Shown in pieces: positions 42,370 to 51,026 of a stretch of DNA of 64,000 bases (position 1 is its first letter; each line of letters starts with the position of its first letter). The notes under the pieces were generated by a model. The model was not told where the DNA came from. It saw only the letters and a program-made list of their open reading frames with translations, and made no database searches. The DNA is taken from the NCBI GenBank assembly GCA_035649495.1, contig DASRJL010000054.1:23675-87674 (forward strand), given 5' to 3'. The position numbers and the translations under genes were made by a program. This DNA comes from SG8-41 sp035649495. Its GTDB lineage: Bacteria; Pseudomonadota; Gammaproteobacteria; Burkholderiales; SG8-41.

Positions 42370-42848
42370 AAAAGTTCCAGTCTCAGCAGCTGCAGCAATT
42401 TGCGTGACGGCTTTTCAAGAATTCGCCTAAGTTACGCCATCGCGGCGCGAATCCGACGAGGGCTGGAGTGCTCTTCGTCCAATGCACATATAAGGTTGAT
42501 TATTAACCAGATGGGATAATACTATGATCTGACGTATCTTTACACAAGTTCAGTTCTACGTTGGCATTTTCGACCGCAGGCTTGGGGGATGTGGCGTTTT
42601 TGCAACTGTCAGTGTCGTGACGGTTGAATGGGCCCATGGATGGGCCCGCGAAACGGCAGTCGCGTGCGGTGTGCAGTCAGCTTTGCCGCCTACCGGAAAA
42701 GCGGGTTCGCTGCGTTCGCAGCCGACCATGCGTTTGCAACACCATATACTGATGCCGTAACGTATGGCCGCGCCCGGAATAAAACCAGCATAAACCGGGA
42801 ACAAAACTTGCTACACCAAAATCCCGGCGGCAATCACGGATCTTCTGA
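42370..42848. other. Intergenic region, divergent promoters
   Basis: 479 bases with no credible gene. It contains a GGGCCC...GGGCCC inverted repeat (42630-42647), AT-rich stretches suitable for promoters near 42490-42560, and an RpoN-like site at 42796-42811 before the coiled-coil gene. Confidence 0.6.
42796..42811 (+). promoter_or_regulatory. Putative sigma-54 promoter of the coiled-coil/AsmA gene
   Basis: CGGGAACAAAACTTGC with GG at 42798-42799 and GC at 42810-42811, exact 10-base spacing and intact TTGC; the -24 half is weaker than at other sites. Predicted start near 42823, 26 bases before the ATG. Confidence 0.6.
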
Positions 42849-45800
42849 ATGCACCCACAAACCATATTCGCCAAGACCCCCAAAGGGATCCTCGAGATCA
42901 GGAACAAGACGGTCCGGCTGCCGCGCGATCTCGGTCTGCTGTTTCTCTCCATCGACGGTAAATGCACGGTCGCCGAGCTATCGCAGAAGGCGGCCATGGA
43001 CCACGCCAGCCTGCAGCTCGCGCTCGACAAACTGTTAACCGACGGCTACATCAAGGTTTCCTCTCAGCCCGCCGAAGCGCCTCGGGCGGCGCCTCCATCG
43101 TCCGACGATCTCGATCTCGATTTCACTTCGCCCGAGGTGGTAGCCCGGCTCAACGACGAAGCCAGGACGCGCGCCAGGGCGCAGGCAGAAGCCACGGCGC
43201 GTGCCGATGTGGCGGCGCGTGCCGCGGCCGAAGCCAAAACGCGTCAGGAAGCCGAGGCGAAGGCATTCGCCGTGGCCCAGGCCAAAGCGAAGGTCGAAGC
43301 CGAAGGTAAAGCGCGTGCGGAAGCGGCAGCCGTGGAAGCTGCCCGGGCGCGTGTGCGCGCCGAAGCCGACATCAAGGCGGCGACGGAGTCGCAAGCGCGA
43401 GCGGAAGCCGAGGCGCGCATGCGTGCCGCGGTGGAAGCGAAGCTGAAGGCGGAAGCGGAAGCGACGGCACGAGCGGCGGCGGAAAGCAAGGCCAGGCTTG
43501 AAGTCGAGTCGGCCCGGGAAGCGGAGGCGAAGGCGCGGGCCGAAGCAGAAGCCAGGGCTCGCGCCGAAGCGGAGGCGAGAGCCAGCGCCGAAGCCGAGGC
43601 AAGAGCGCGTGAGGCAATCGAAGCCAAGATGCACGCGATGGAATCGGCATTGCGGCAGGCCGAAGAACGCGCGAAGGCCGAGGCCGAAGCGCGCATCAAG
43701 GCTGAGACCGAAGCAAAGGAGCGCGCCCAGGCCGAAGCCAAGGCGCGCGCCGAGGCCGATGCACGGGCCAGGGCTGCGGAGGAGGCGATTGCGCACGCCC
43801 GCGCGATGGCGGAAGCCGCGTCCAAAGCCAGGGCCGAAGCCGAGGCCCGGGCGAGAGCCGAGGCTGAAGCCCGGGCCGCGGCGGAAGGCCGCTTCAAGGA
43901 ACACATCGACGAGCGGATCAAGGGGGAAACTGAAGCAATCGTGAAAGCGGCGGAGGCCGCGCGCAAAGAGGCGCTTGAAAAGGCGCAGCAGGCGGAACGC
44001 GCGCTTGCCGAGGCCGAAGCCAGGGCCAGAGTCGAAGCTGATGCGCGCGCGCGCGCCGCCGCGCAGGCAACGGCCGAAGCCGAGCGTCGTACTCGCGAAG
44101 CCGCAGCGCAGTTGGAGCGCGAGGCGGCGCAGCAGGCGGCGCGTGAAGAGGCGGAGGCAAAGACGCGCGCCGAGATGAAGGCTCTCGAGTCAAACGTTCG
44201 CAATGCGCGCGAACAGGCGGAGGCGAGCGCGGCGGCCGAGCGCAGGGCGCGCGAAGAGGCCGAAGCGCATATCGCCAGCGAGCGCAAGGCGCGCGAAGCG
44301 GCCGAGGCGAATATCGTCAGCGAACGCCTGGCCCGCACCGAAGCCGAAGCGCTGACGGAGGCCGAGCGCCAGCTGCACGAGGAAGCGCTGAAGAAGGCGC
44401 AGGAAGAGATGGAGGCGCAGCTCGAGATCGAGCGCCGGCTGCGCGCGGAGGCCGTCCAGAAGGCGCGGGAAGAAGCGGAGGCCAAGGCGCTGCTGGAAAT
44501 CGAAGCCAGGATCCAGTCTGAACGTAAAGCGCGCGAAGAAGCCGAGCTCAGGCTCGAAATCGAGCGGCAGGCGCGAGCAGAAGCTGAACGCAGAGGGGAA
44601 CTCGAAATCCAGGCCCGGCTCGAGGCCGAGCGTGCGGCGCGGGCGGATGCCGAAGCCAAGGCCGCCGCGGCGGCGGCAGCCAGCGCGGCGGCCGCAAAGC
44701 TGATGCGCGAAGCCGCCGAGAAACCGGTGGGCGACGCGCGCCAGCTGCGCGACGAGGCCGACAAGATCGCCGGCAATGCGCGCCGCGCGCACGCAGAGGC
44801 CATCGCAAGGGCGCAGGAAGAAATGATCGCGCGTGTGCAGGCCGAGCAACGGGCGATAACGGAGAAGCGCGCGCGCGCCTCGGCGGAGGAGCGCGCCGAA
44901 GAAGAGACGGTCACGCTGGCGAATCGGGAACGCGACGCCCGCCGCCGCGCAGAGCAGGAAGTCATGCCCAAAGTCGAGGCCGAGATGAGGGCGCGCGAGC
45001 AGGCCGAGAGAGAGGCCGATGCCAAAGCGCGGGCGGAAGCGCAGAAGCGCGCCGAATTGAGGGCGGCGCAGATCCTGGCGGAACGCAAGGCCGCCAGCGA
45101 CGCTGCTGCGCGGGCGAGGCCGCCGGTCCCATGGGTGCGCATAGCGGCGGTCGGCACCGCGGTGTTGATTGCGACGCTGATCGGCCTGCTGCACATCGTG
45201 CCGTTTCCCGTCGCGGGCACTGAAAAGCTGTTGTCCGACCGCTTGCAGGAGCCGGTCAGAATCGGTTCTCTGCGCCTCGCGCTATATCCTGCCCCCCACT
45301 GGAAGCTGGAGCGCATCGCCATCGGTCAGGGGGAAGACATCAGGATCGGGGAGGCGCGCGCGCCTGCGACGTTGCTGGGATCGGCCGACGGGGCCAGGCA
45401 TCTGGACGAAGTGCAATTGTCCAGTGTCGCCATCGATCAGCTCGCAGCGCCGCGGATGGCAGCCTGGGTCAAGCCGCAGGCCGGCAACCAGAGACTGCAA
45501 GTCAACAGTCTGAGGGTCAGCGCGGTCACGTTGTCGACCCGCGATCTCAAGTTGCCGGTCTTCGACGCGACTATCGCGCTGGCCGCGGACGGCGCGCTCA
45601 AGAACGTGATTCTGCGCGAGCCCAGCCTGAGCGTCGAGTTGACGCCCGTCAAGGGCGGAGAATGGGCGGGCAAGTTCAAAGGCAGAGGCTGGCGTCTGCC
45701 GGTCGCCGATGGCCTGGAGTTCACCGATATCGGCGGGCAGGTGAGCGTTCTTCCCGGACGAGTTGTGATTTCCGGTATTGCGGGCACCCTCTACAGCGGC

Positions 45801-46313
45801 TCCTTCAAAGGTGAAGTGACCGTCAAGTGGGACGGGCAGATCAATGCGGAGGGTGGACTCGACCTGACTGGTGTCGACCTTGGTCAGTTGCTGCCGGCAA
45901 TGGCGAGCGGGTTCAGCGCGAGTGGACTGCTCGACAGCAAAATGCGGTTCACAACTCAGGGCCCGAGAGTGGTCGAGTTGTTCGCGGCGCCCCGGGTAGA
46001 GGCGACGTTTTCGGCGCGCAAGGGGGTGCTCAACAATGTCGACCTGCTGCGCGCGCTGCATTCGTCCGGCCGCGGCGGAAAGACGCCATTTGACGAGATT
46101 GCCGGCGACCTGCAGGTTACCGGCAATCGTTTCAGCTATCGCAACATCACTCTTGGATCGTCGGCGTTGAAAGCAAGCGGTACCGTTGACGTGCTACCGA
46201 ATTCGGAACTGTCCGGCCGGATCAACGTACAGGTCGGTACGAAAACGGTTGTGGTGACGCGCGGGACGCTCAACGTCGGTGGGAGCGTGAAGAATCCAAT
46301 GCTCCGTCCATAA
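42849..46313 (+). CDS. Giant Ala/Glu/Arg-rich coiled-coil membrane protein with winged-helix-like N-terminus and AsmA-like C-terminus
   Basis: 1154 residues. Residues 1-75 look like a small winged-helix-type domain (IFAKTPKGILEIRNKTVRLP, then LLFLSIDGKCTVAELSQKAA). About residues 97-735 are an extremely biased Ala/Glu/Arg/Lys coiled coil of TolA-like style, built from EAEARARAEAEAR-type units. One membrane helix follows (VRIAAVGTAVLIATLIGLLH, about 760-785). The C-terminal 370 residues are AsmA-like, for example LLSDRLQEPVRIGSLRLALY and NRFSYRNITLGSSALKASGT. Predicted topology puts the coil in the cytoplasm and the AsmA part in the periplasm. AsmA-like proteins are linked to lipid movement and envelope assembly. 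A sigma-54-like promoter precedes it. Confidence 0.85.
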   Translation: MHPQTIFAKTPKGILEIRNKTVRLPRDLGLLFLSIDGKCTVAELSQKAAMDHASLQLALDKLLTDGYIKVSSQPAEAPRAAPPSSDDLDLDFTSPEVVARLNDEARTRARAQAEATARADVAARAAAEAKTRQEAEAKAFAVAQAKAKVEAEGKARAEAAAVEAARARVRAEADIKAATESQARAEAEARMRAAVEAKLKAEAEATARAAAESKARLEVESAREAEAKARAEAEARARAEAEARASAEAEARAREAIEAKMHAMESALRQAEERAKAEAEARIKAETEAKERAQAEAKARAEADARARAAEEAIAHARAMAEAASKARAEAEARARAEAEARAAAEGRFKEHIDERIKGETEAIVKAAEAARKEALEKAQQAERALAEAEARARVEADARARAAAQATAEAERRTREAAAQLEREAAQQAAREEAEAKTRAEMKALESNVRNAREQAEASAAAERRAREEAEAHIASERKAREAAEANIVSERLARTEAEALTEAERQLHEEALKKAQEEMEAQLEIERRLRAEAVQKAREEAEAKALLEIEARIQSERKAREEAELRLEIERQARAEAERRGELEIQARLEAERAARADAEAKAAAAAAASAAAAKLMREAAEKPVGDARQLRDEADKIAGNARRAHAEAIARAQEEMIARVQAEQRAITEKRARASAEERAEEETVTLANRERDARRRAEQEVMPKVEAEMRAREQAEREADAKARAEAQKRAELRAAQILAERKAASDAAARARPPVPWVRIAAVGTAVLIATLIGLLHIVPFPVAGTEKLLSDRLQEPVRIGSLRLALYPAPHWKLERIAIGQGEDIRIGEARAPATLLGSADGARHLDEVQLSSVAIDQLAAPRMAAWVKPQAGNQRLQVNSLRVSAVTLSTRDLKLPVFDATIALAADGALKNVILREPSLSVELTPVKGGEWAGKFKGRGWRLPVADGLEFTDIGGQVSVLPGRVVISGIAGTLYSGSFKGEVTVKWDGQINAEGGLDLTGVDLGQLLPAMASGFSASGLLDSKMRFTTQGPRVVELFAAPRVEATFSARKGVLNNVDLLRALHSSGRGGKTPFDEIAGDLQVTGNRFSYRNITLGSSALKASGTVDVLPNSELSGRINVQVGTKTVVVTRGTLNVGGSVKNPMLRP

Positions 46314-46336
46314 TCACGCAGTGGACGGTCCCGGTC

Positions 46337-49126
46337 CTACCGCAATTTGTCCAGCAGTTGCCTGGCTTCCTTGCCGATAGGTGAGCCCGAGGAGTCGGCG
46401 ACCACCTTCTCCAGTTCCTGCCGCGCGCTGACCGGGTCTCCGGCCTTCACGAAGGCCTGGGCCAGGTGATAGCGGTTTTCCGGATCCTGCGGCGCGGCGG
46501 TTACCGCTCTTTGCAACAACTCGATTCCTCGCTTGGTGTCGCCCTGCTCGACCAGTATCCAGCCGAGCGTATCGGCGGCCTGAGCGCTGGCGGGATTGAG
46601 CTTGTATGCCCGCTCGGCTGTTTCCAGCGCGCGTTTATCCTTCACCTGCTGGTACGCCCACGCTAGGTTGTTCAGAAACGCGACGTTATCCGGCTGAGTC
46701 TTCAACAGACGCTCGTATTGCCCGATGGCGTACTGGTACTTGCCGGTCTTGAGGCTGGTCTCGGCAGAGTAACGCAGTGCCACCGTGTCATCTGGCGAAT
46801 CCTTCAACCACTGCAGAAGCCGCTCTTCGGCCTCCTCCGGCTTACCGGCCTGGGTGTACGCAGCATGCAGCTTGATTACTACCGCAGTGCTTTTTTCCGT
46901 TCCATACGCGGTTTCGTAGGCCTTGATAGCTTGCTGGATCTTCTTGTCGGCGACAAGGACATCACCTTCCAGGACGTAGCCGACCGGTGATTTGGGATGG
47001 CGTTTCTGCATCTGCTGTGCGATCTTCATCGCGGCGGGGAAACGCCCCGCGCCCAGTTCCATGGCTGCCAGGGTCAGTTGAGCTTCGATGAGGTCGGGCT
47101 GCAGGGCTACCGCTTTGCGCAGGGTATCGATCGCACGTGCGGAATCATTGTTGGCCATCTGAGCGTTGGCGAGCCGTAGCAATGCAAGTGCCGACTTGGG
47201 TTGCAGCGAGACGAGCTTGTTATACGTCGTCAGTGCCTCTGATTTTGCACCGGACCCGATTTGAATCCTACCCAGCGTATCCAGAACTTCTGCGTTTTCC
47301 GGATGCGCGGTCTGCACCTGTTGCGCTATTTCCAGCGCTTTTCTCGAATCACCGGATGATGCATAGACGCGCGCCAGCAGCAACTGCGCCAGTATCGACT
47401 TCGGATCGGCCTTGCGAGCACGTTCCAACCAGTCGATCTGTTGCTTGGAAGTCGCGCCGAGGCGGGGAGAAATCGTAGCGAGCGCTATCAGAGTACGGGC
47501 GTCATTGCTGTCCTTTTCGAGTACTGCTTCGAAACGACGACGCGCCTGCTCCGGCCTGCTGTCCTGGAGGTCGAGTTCAGCGAGTTGGACTGTAGCCGCG
47601 AGATATCTGGGATTGAGCTGGAGGGCATGCTCCAGCTCCTTGCGCGCCGTTGCCCGGTCTTTCTTTCCCACATAGGCTGCGCCTTTCAGATAATAGGTGA
47701 GCGGATTCTTTGGCTGCTTTTTCTCCAGGGATTGCGCTGCTTTCAGGGCTTCGTCGTAATCGGCCCGCCGCAGGTTCGACATCACCAGCAGCAGATCGGC
47801 TTTATACGCGTTGGGGTCCAGCTGGCTCGCAGCCTCGAAATCCGCCAGCGCGCGATCTGTTTCTCCCGCCAAAAGCCGGCTCGTGCCGAGCCTGGTCCGG
47901 GCAGCCGGGCTTTGTGGATCCAGCTTCACCGTTCTTTCGAAGTAGCGTGCGGCTTTGTCCAACTCGTTGGCCTGCAGATAAACCTCGCCCGCGAGCTGCA
48001 TCAGTTGGGCGTCATCCGGAAACCGCTGCAGTCCGGGCTCCAGAACCTCGATGGCGCGCTGTATCCGACCGGTTCTCGCGAACGAAGTTACGAGCAGCCT
48101 TCTTGCGTAGAGATTGTTCGGTGACTGTCCGAGAACCTGTTCGAGGTGCGACTGCGCCTGAGCGTGGGCTCCTTGGGAAAACTCCACGGCACCGAGCAGC
48201 AGCCGGCTCGGCAGGTGATTCGGCGCTATCCTGAGAGCCTGCAGAGCTGCATCCCGGGCGGCGGCGTATTTCTTTTGGTGGAATTCGACAAGCGCGATCA
48301 AATACTTCGTGGCCGGCAGATTGGGGACGGTTTTACGCAACTCCTCGAGGTTCTTGCGTGCATCGCTCAGATTCCCTGCCGCAATTTGCAGGGATGTGAT
48401 GTTCATGCGCGCGGGAATGTTCTCTGCGCTGATTTCGAGAACCTTCTGATAGGCTGTCAGGGCCTCTGCAGGCTCGGACTTGAATCGAAGCAGGTCCCCC
48501 TTCATGAGCCCCGCCTCCTCGTTCTTCGGCGCGACGGCGAGTGCCCGATTCACCAGTTCCAGGGCTTCGTCCACCTTTCCTTCGGCCCCGACTATCTGCG
48601 ACTGTGCGAGCAGAGCGTCGGGGAACTCCGGTTGTATGGCGAGCGCCTGTTCCAGCAACTGGCGTGCTTCCGCCTTGCGGCCGAGCCCGAACGATGCCAC
48701 TGCTCGCAACGTCAGAATCTCCGCCTGCACCGCAGTGCCCACGCTCGGATCCGGAGCGACCTCGTCGAGCACTTTCTGGAATGCGTTCGCCATCAGCAGC
48801 GATTTGCCGATTTTTACCCTTGCCAGATCGTAGCGAAGGTCCAGGGCTTTGCGCAGCTCTACTTCGCCGGCTTTGAAATCACCCGTGTTGTTGTAAGTGA
48901 TTCCCAACAGGTAGCGTGCCTCTGCGTTCTGCGGCATGTTCTTTAACAGGGTCTTCAAATGAATGATGGCAGTTTTGTACTGACCCTTGTCTCGCGCCTG
49001 CTTGGCGTTCGCAAGGAGTTGTTCAGGGCTCGGGTCATCGTATGAACAACCTGCGCAAGCCAGCACAAGCGCGAGCAGCATGGCGGTACACGCGCCGAAG
49101 GATCGGATGATTCTGGATCTGTTCAC
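46337..49126 (-). CDS. prsT: PEP-CTERM/EPS system TPR lipoprotein PrsT, copy 2
   Basis: 929 residues from GTG 49126; an in-frame ATG at 49219 gives a poor signal sequence. Signal peptide MLLALVLACAGC has the lipobox with Cys at residue 27, the same position as in copy 1. The remainder is a TPR array, closely collinear with the first PrsT, sharing blocks such as FLNNLAWAYQQVKDKRALET. Convergent with the coiled-coil/AsmA gene (23-base gap) and divergent from small protein copy 2. Codon use is less GC-rich than in copy 1, suggesting long divergence or separate acquisition. Confidence 0.93.
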   Translation of the reverse strand: MNRSRIIRSFGACTAMLLALVLACAGCSYDDPSPEQLLANAKQARDKGQYKTAIIHLKTLLKNMPQNAEARYLLGITYNNTGDFKAGEVELRKALDLRYDLARVKIGKSLLMANAFQKVLDEVAPDPSVGTAVQAEILTLRAVASFGLGRKAEARQLLEQALAIQPEFPDALLAQSQIVGAEGKVDEALELVNRALAVAPKNEEAGLMKGDLLRFKSEPAEALTAYQKVLEISAENIPARMNITSLQIAAGNLSDARKNLEELRKTVPNLPATKYLIALVEFHQKKYAAARDAALQALRIAPNHLPSRLLLGAVEFSQGAHAQAQSHLEQVLGQSPNNLYARRLLVTSFARTGRIQRAIEVLEPGLQRFPDDAQLMQLAGEVYLQANELDKAARYFERTVKLDPQSPAARTRLGTSRLLAGETDRALADFEAASQLDPNAYKADLLLVMSNLRRADYDEALKAAQSLEKKQPKNPLTYYLKGAAYVGKKDRATARKELEHALQLNPRYLAATVQLAELDLQDSRPEQARRRFEAVLEKDSNDARTLIALATISPRLGATSKQQIDWLERARKADPKSILAQLLLARVYASSGDSRKALEIAQQVQTAHPENAEVLDTLGRIQIGSGAKSEALTTYNKLVSLQPKSALALLRLANAQMANNDSARAIDTLRKAVALQPDLIEAQLTLAAMELGAGRFPAAMKIAQQMQKRHPKSPVGYVLEGDVLVADKKIQQAIKAYETAYGTEKSTAVVIKLHAAYTQAGKPEEAEERLLQWLKDSPDDTVALRYSAETSLKTGKYQYAIGQYERLLKTQPDNVAFLNNLAWAYQQVKDKRALETAERAYKLNPASAQAADTLGWILVEQGDTKRGIELLQRAVTAAPQDPENRYHLAQAFVKAGDPVSARQELEKVVADSSGSPIGKEARQLLDKLR

Positions 49127-49249
49127 GGGATTCTCTGCCCTCGTGGCGAAACTACCCGAACGCTCGGGCCGGCCGAGCGGCAATAATATCATTCGAGGGG
49201 GGAAATGCGCTGTTTGCACAAGGTCTTCCGTGATGTTTTACCGATGCTC

Positions 49250-49265
49250 CTGGCCCGGTACTTGC
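49250..49265 (+). promoter_or_regulatory. Putative sigma-54 promoter of small protein gene 2
   Basis: CTGGCCCGGTACTTGC has GG at 49252-49253 and GC at 49264-49265. It differs from the site of copy 1 by one base. Predicted start near 49276, ahead of the TTG start at 49303. Confidence 0.85.
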
Positions 49266-49302
49266 TTTTCCGTGTTTCCCATACCGGAAGCAAGGAGCGG
49301 AT

Positions 49303-49527
49303 TTGAAAGTACAGACCAAGGAAAAATTCAAGGTAGTGGCCGAAGAGCGCGGCTGGTCGCTCGCGCGCGCAGAGGGATTTGTCGATGGCGAATCCTGCCG
49401 ACGGCGCGGCAAAAGCCCTCCAAAATACGTGCTCGTGTGCCGGGATGAGTACAGCCAGGGGTTTCGGGCCGGTTACTTCGAGCGCAAGCCGTCATCCGTG
49501 AAGCACTCGTCCGCCGTGAAGCTGTAG
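49303..49527 (+). CDS. Small uncharacterised protein, copy 2 (GFRAGYFER family)
   Basis: 74 residues from TTG 49303, supported by an AAGGAG ribosome site 5 bases upstream. Core GWSLARAEGFVDGE, then SCRRRGKSP and DEYSQGFRAGYFERK, aligns without gaps over about 55 residues with copy 1 at 20270-20527. No known domain was recognised. It lies divergent from the second prsT gene and carries the same type of sigma-54 promoter. The repeated association promoter-small protein-PrsT argues for a linked role. Confidence 0.83.
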   Translation: MKVQTKEKFKVVAEERGWSLARAEGFVDGESCRRRGKSPPKYVLVCRDEYSQGFRAGYFERKPSSVKHSSAVKL

Positions 49528-49739
49528 AAATCCTGCCGGCATGTCGGTCCGGCGACAGCTTGCAACCGGATCGCGGTCCGCGAGCGTGATTTAGTTCCTC
49601 GAATATCGACGATCGCGAAAGGGCGCAATTGCCGCCTATCTGCCCCAGATGGCGATCCGTCGGATGGGGCAGTACAACTCCGCGTCGAGCGGACCGTCAT
49701 CTCGATCGGCATTTTGTGGAGCAAAAGCCCGACAAAATG

Positions 49740-50924
49740 CTAGGAGAACGCCGAAATTCCGGTCTGCGCCCGTCCCAGGATCAGCGCGTGAACGTCGTGC
49801 GTGCCCTCGTAGGTGTTGACTGCCTCGAGGTTCATGACGTGACGGATCACGTGGAACTCGTCGGAAATGCCGTTGCCGCCGTGCATATCGCGCGCCGCGC
49901 GCGCGATGTCGAGCGCCTTGCCGCATGAGTTGCGCTTGACGAGGGAGATCATCTCCGGCGTCGCGCGGCCTTCGTCCATAAGCCGCGCGAGCCGCAGGGC
50001 CGCCTGCAGCCCGAGCGCGATTTCGGTCTGCATGTTGGCGAGCTTCAGCTGGATCAACTGGTTGGCTCCCAGCGGCCGCCCGAACTGCACGCGCGCGAGC
50101 GCATAATCGCGCGCCGCGTACCAGCAGAACTCGGCCGCGCCGAATGCGCCCCAGGCTATGCCGAAGCGTGCCTTGTTGAGGCAGGAAAACGGCCCTTTCA
50201 GTCCCGACACGCCGGGCAGCACGTTGTCATCCGGGACGAAAACGCGATCCATCACGACTTCGCCGGTGGGCGAGGCGCGCAGGCTGAACTTGCCCTCGAT
50301 CTTCGGCGTGGCGAGGCCTTTCATGCCCCGCTCCAGGAGATAGCCGCGTACCACGCCCTCCGGGTCTTTCGCCCAGATGAGGAGCACGTCGGCAATGGGC
50401 GCGTTGGATATCCACATCTTACTGCCGTGGAGCAGGTAGCCGCCGCCGGTTTTTTCCGCCCGCGCCTTCATGCTCGCCGGGTCCGATCCCGAATCCGGCT
50501 CGGTCAGTCCGAAGCAACCGAGCCATTCGCCGGTCGCGAGCCGGGGCAGAAATCTTTCGCGCTGGGCCTCGCTGCCGAACGCGTGGATGGGATACATCAC
50601 CAGGCTCGACTGCACGGACAGGGCGGAGCGGAAGCCGCTGTCCACGCGCTCGACTTCGCGCGCGATCAGGCCGTAGCAGGCGTGGTTCACGCCGGCGCAA
50701 CCGTAGCCGGTCAGCGTCGAGCCGAGAAAGCCCAGCGCCCCCATCTCGGTCATGATCTCGCGGTCGAACCGCTCGTGGCGATTCGCTTCGAGCACGCGCG
50801 GCGCGAGTTTTTCCCGGCAATAGGCGTGCGCGGCGTCGCGGACCATCCGCTCCTCGCCGGTGAGCTGGTCGTCGAGCAGCAGCGGATCGTTCCACTGGAA
50901 CGATGCGGTCTTCGGTGCGGTCAA
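49740..50924 (-). CDS. gcdH: Glutaryl-CoA dehydrogenase
   Basis: 394 residues of the acyl-CoA dehydrogenase family. The glutaryl-CoA subgroup blocks are visible: DPLLLDDQLTGEERMVRDAA at the N-terminus, GLTEPDSGSDPASMKARAEK, and the C-terminal HVMNLEAVNTYEGTHDVHAL with the candidate catalytic Glu in NTYEGTHD. It converts glutaryl-CoA to crotonyl-CoA in lysine and aromatic degradation and passes electrons to ETF. It is a single gene on the minus strand, unrelated to the polysaccharide genes. 212 bases before it hold no gene. Confidence 0.95.
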   Translation of the reverse strand: MTAPKTASFQWNDPLLLDDQLTGEERMVRDAAHAYCREKLAPRVLEANRHERFDREIMTEMGALGFLGSTLTGYGCAGVNHACYGLIAREVERVDSGFRSALSVQSSLVMYPIHAFGSEAQRERFLPRLATGEWLGCFGLTEPDSGSDPASMKARAEKTGGGYLLHGSKMWISNAPIADVLLIWAKDPEGVVRGYLLERGMKGLATPKIEGKFSLRASPTGEVVMDRVFVPDDNVLPGVSGLKGPFSCLNKARFGIAWGAFGAAEFCWYAARDYALARVQFGRPLGANQLIQLKLANMQTEIALGLQAALRLARLMDEGRATPEMISLVKRNSCGKALDIARAARDMHGGNGISDEFHVIRHVMNLEAVNTYEGTHDVHALILGRAQTGISAFS

Positions 50925-51026
50925 AGCGGTCTCCTGCTAAGATTGTTTTGATTGTACTCCGTGGCGATCGTCAGAGCGGCGAGTCCACGGCTCCGCCCCC
51001 TCTTTCTTCACTCCTTCCCGGTGCGC

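Noticed and set aside
43244..45322. A 692-codon minus-strand open frame of Ser/Ala/Arg
   Set aside because: It is the mirror image of the Ala/Glu/Arg coiled-coil repeat on the plus strand and has no start signal or domain.
49216..49229. Weak GG-N10-GC on the minus strand upstream of prsT copy 2
   Set aside because: Spacing is right but both half-sites differ from the others in the window (CGGAAG, TTGTGC). Kept out of the regulon list.
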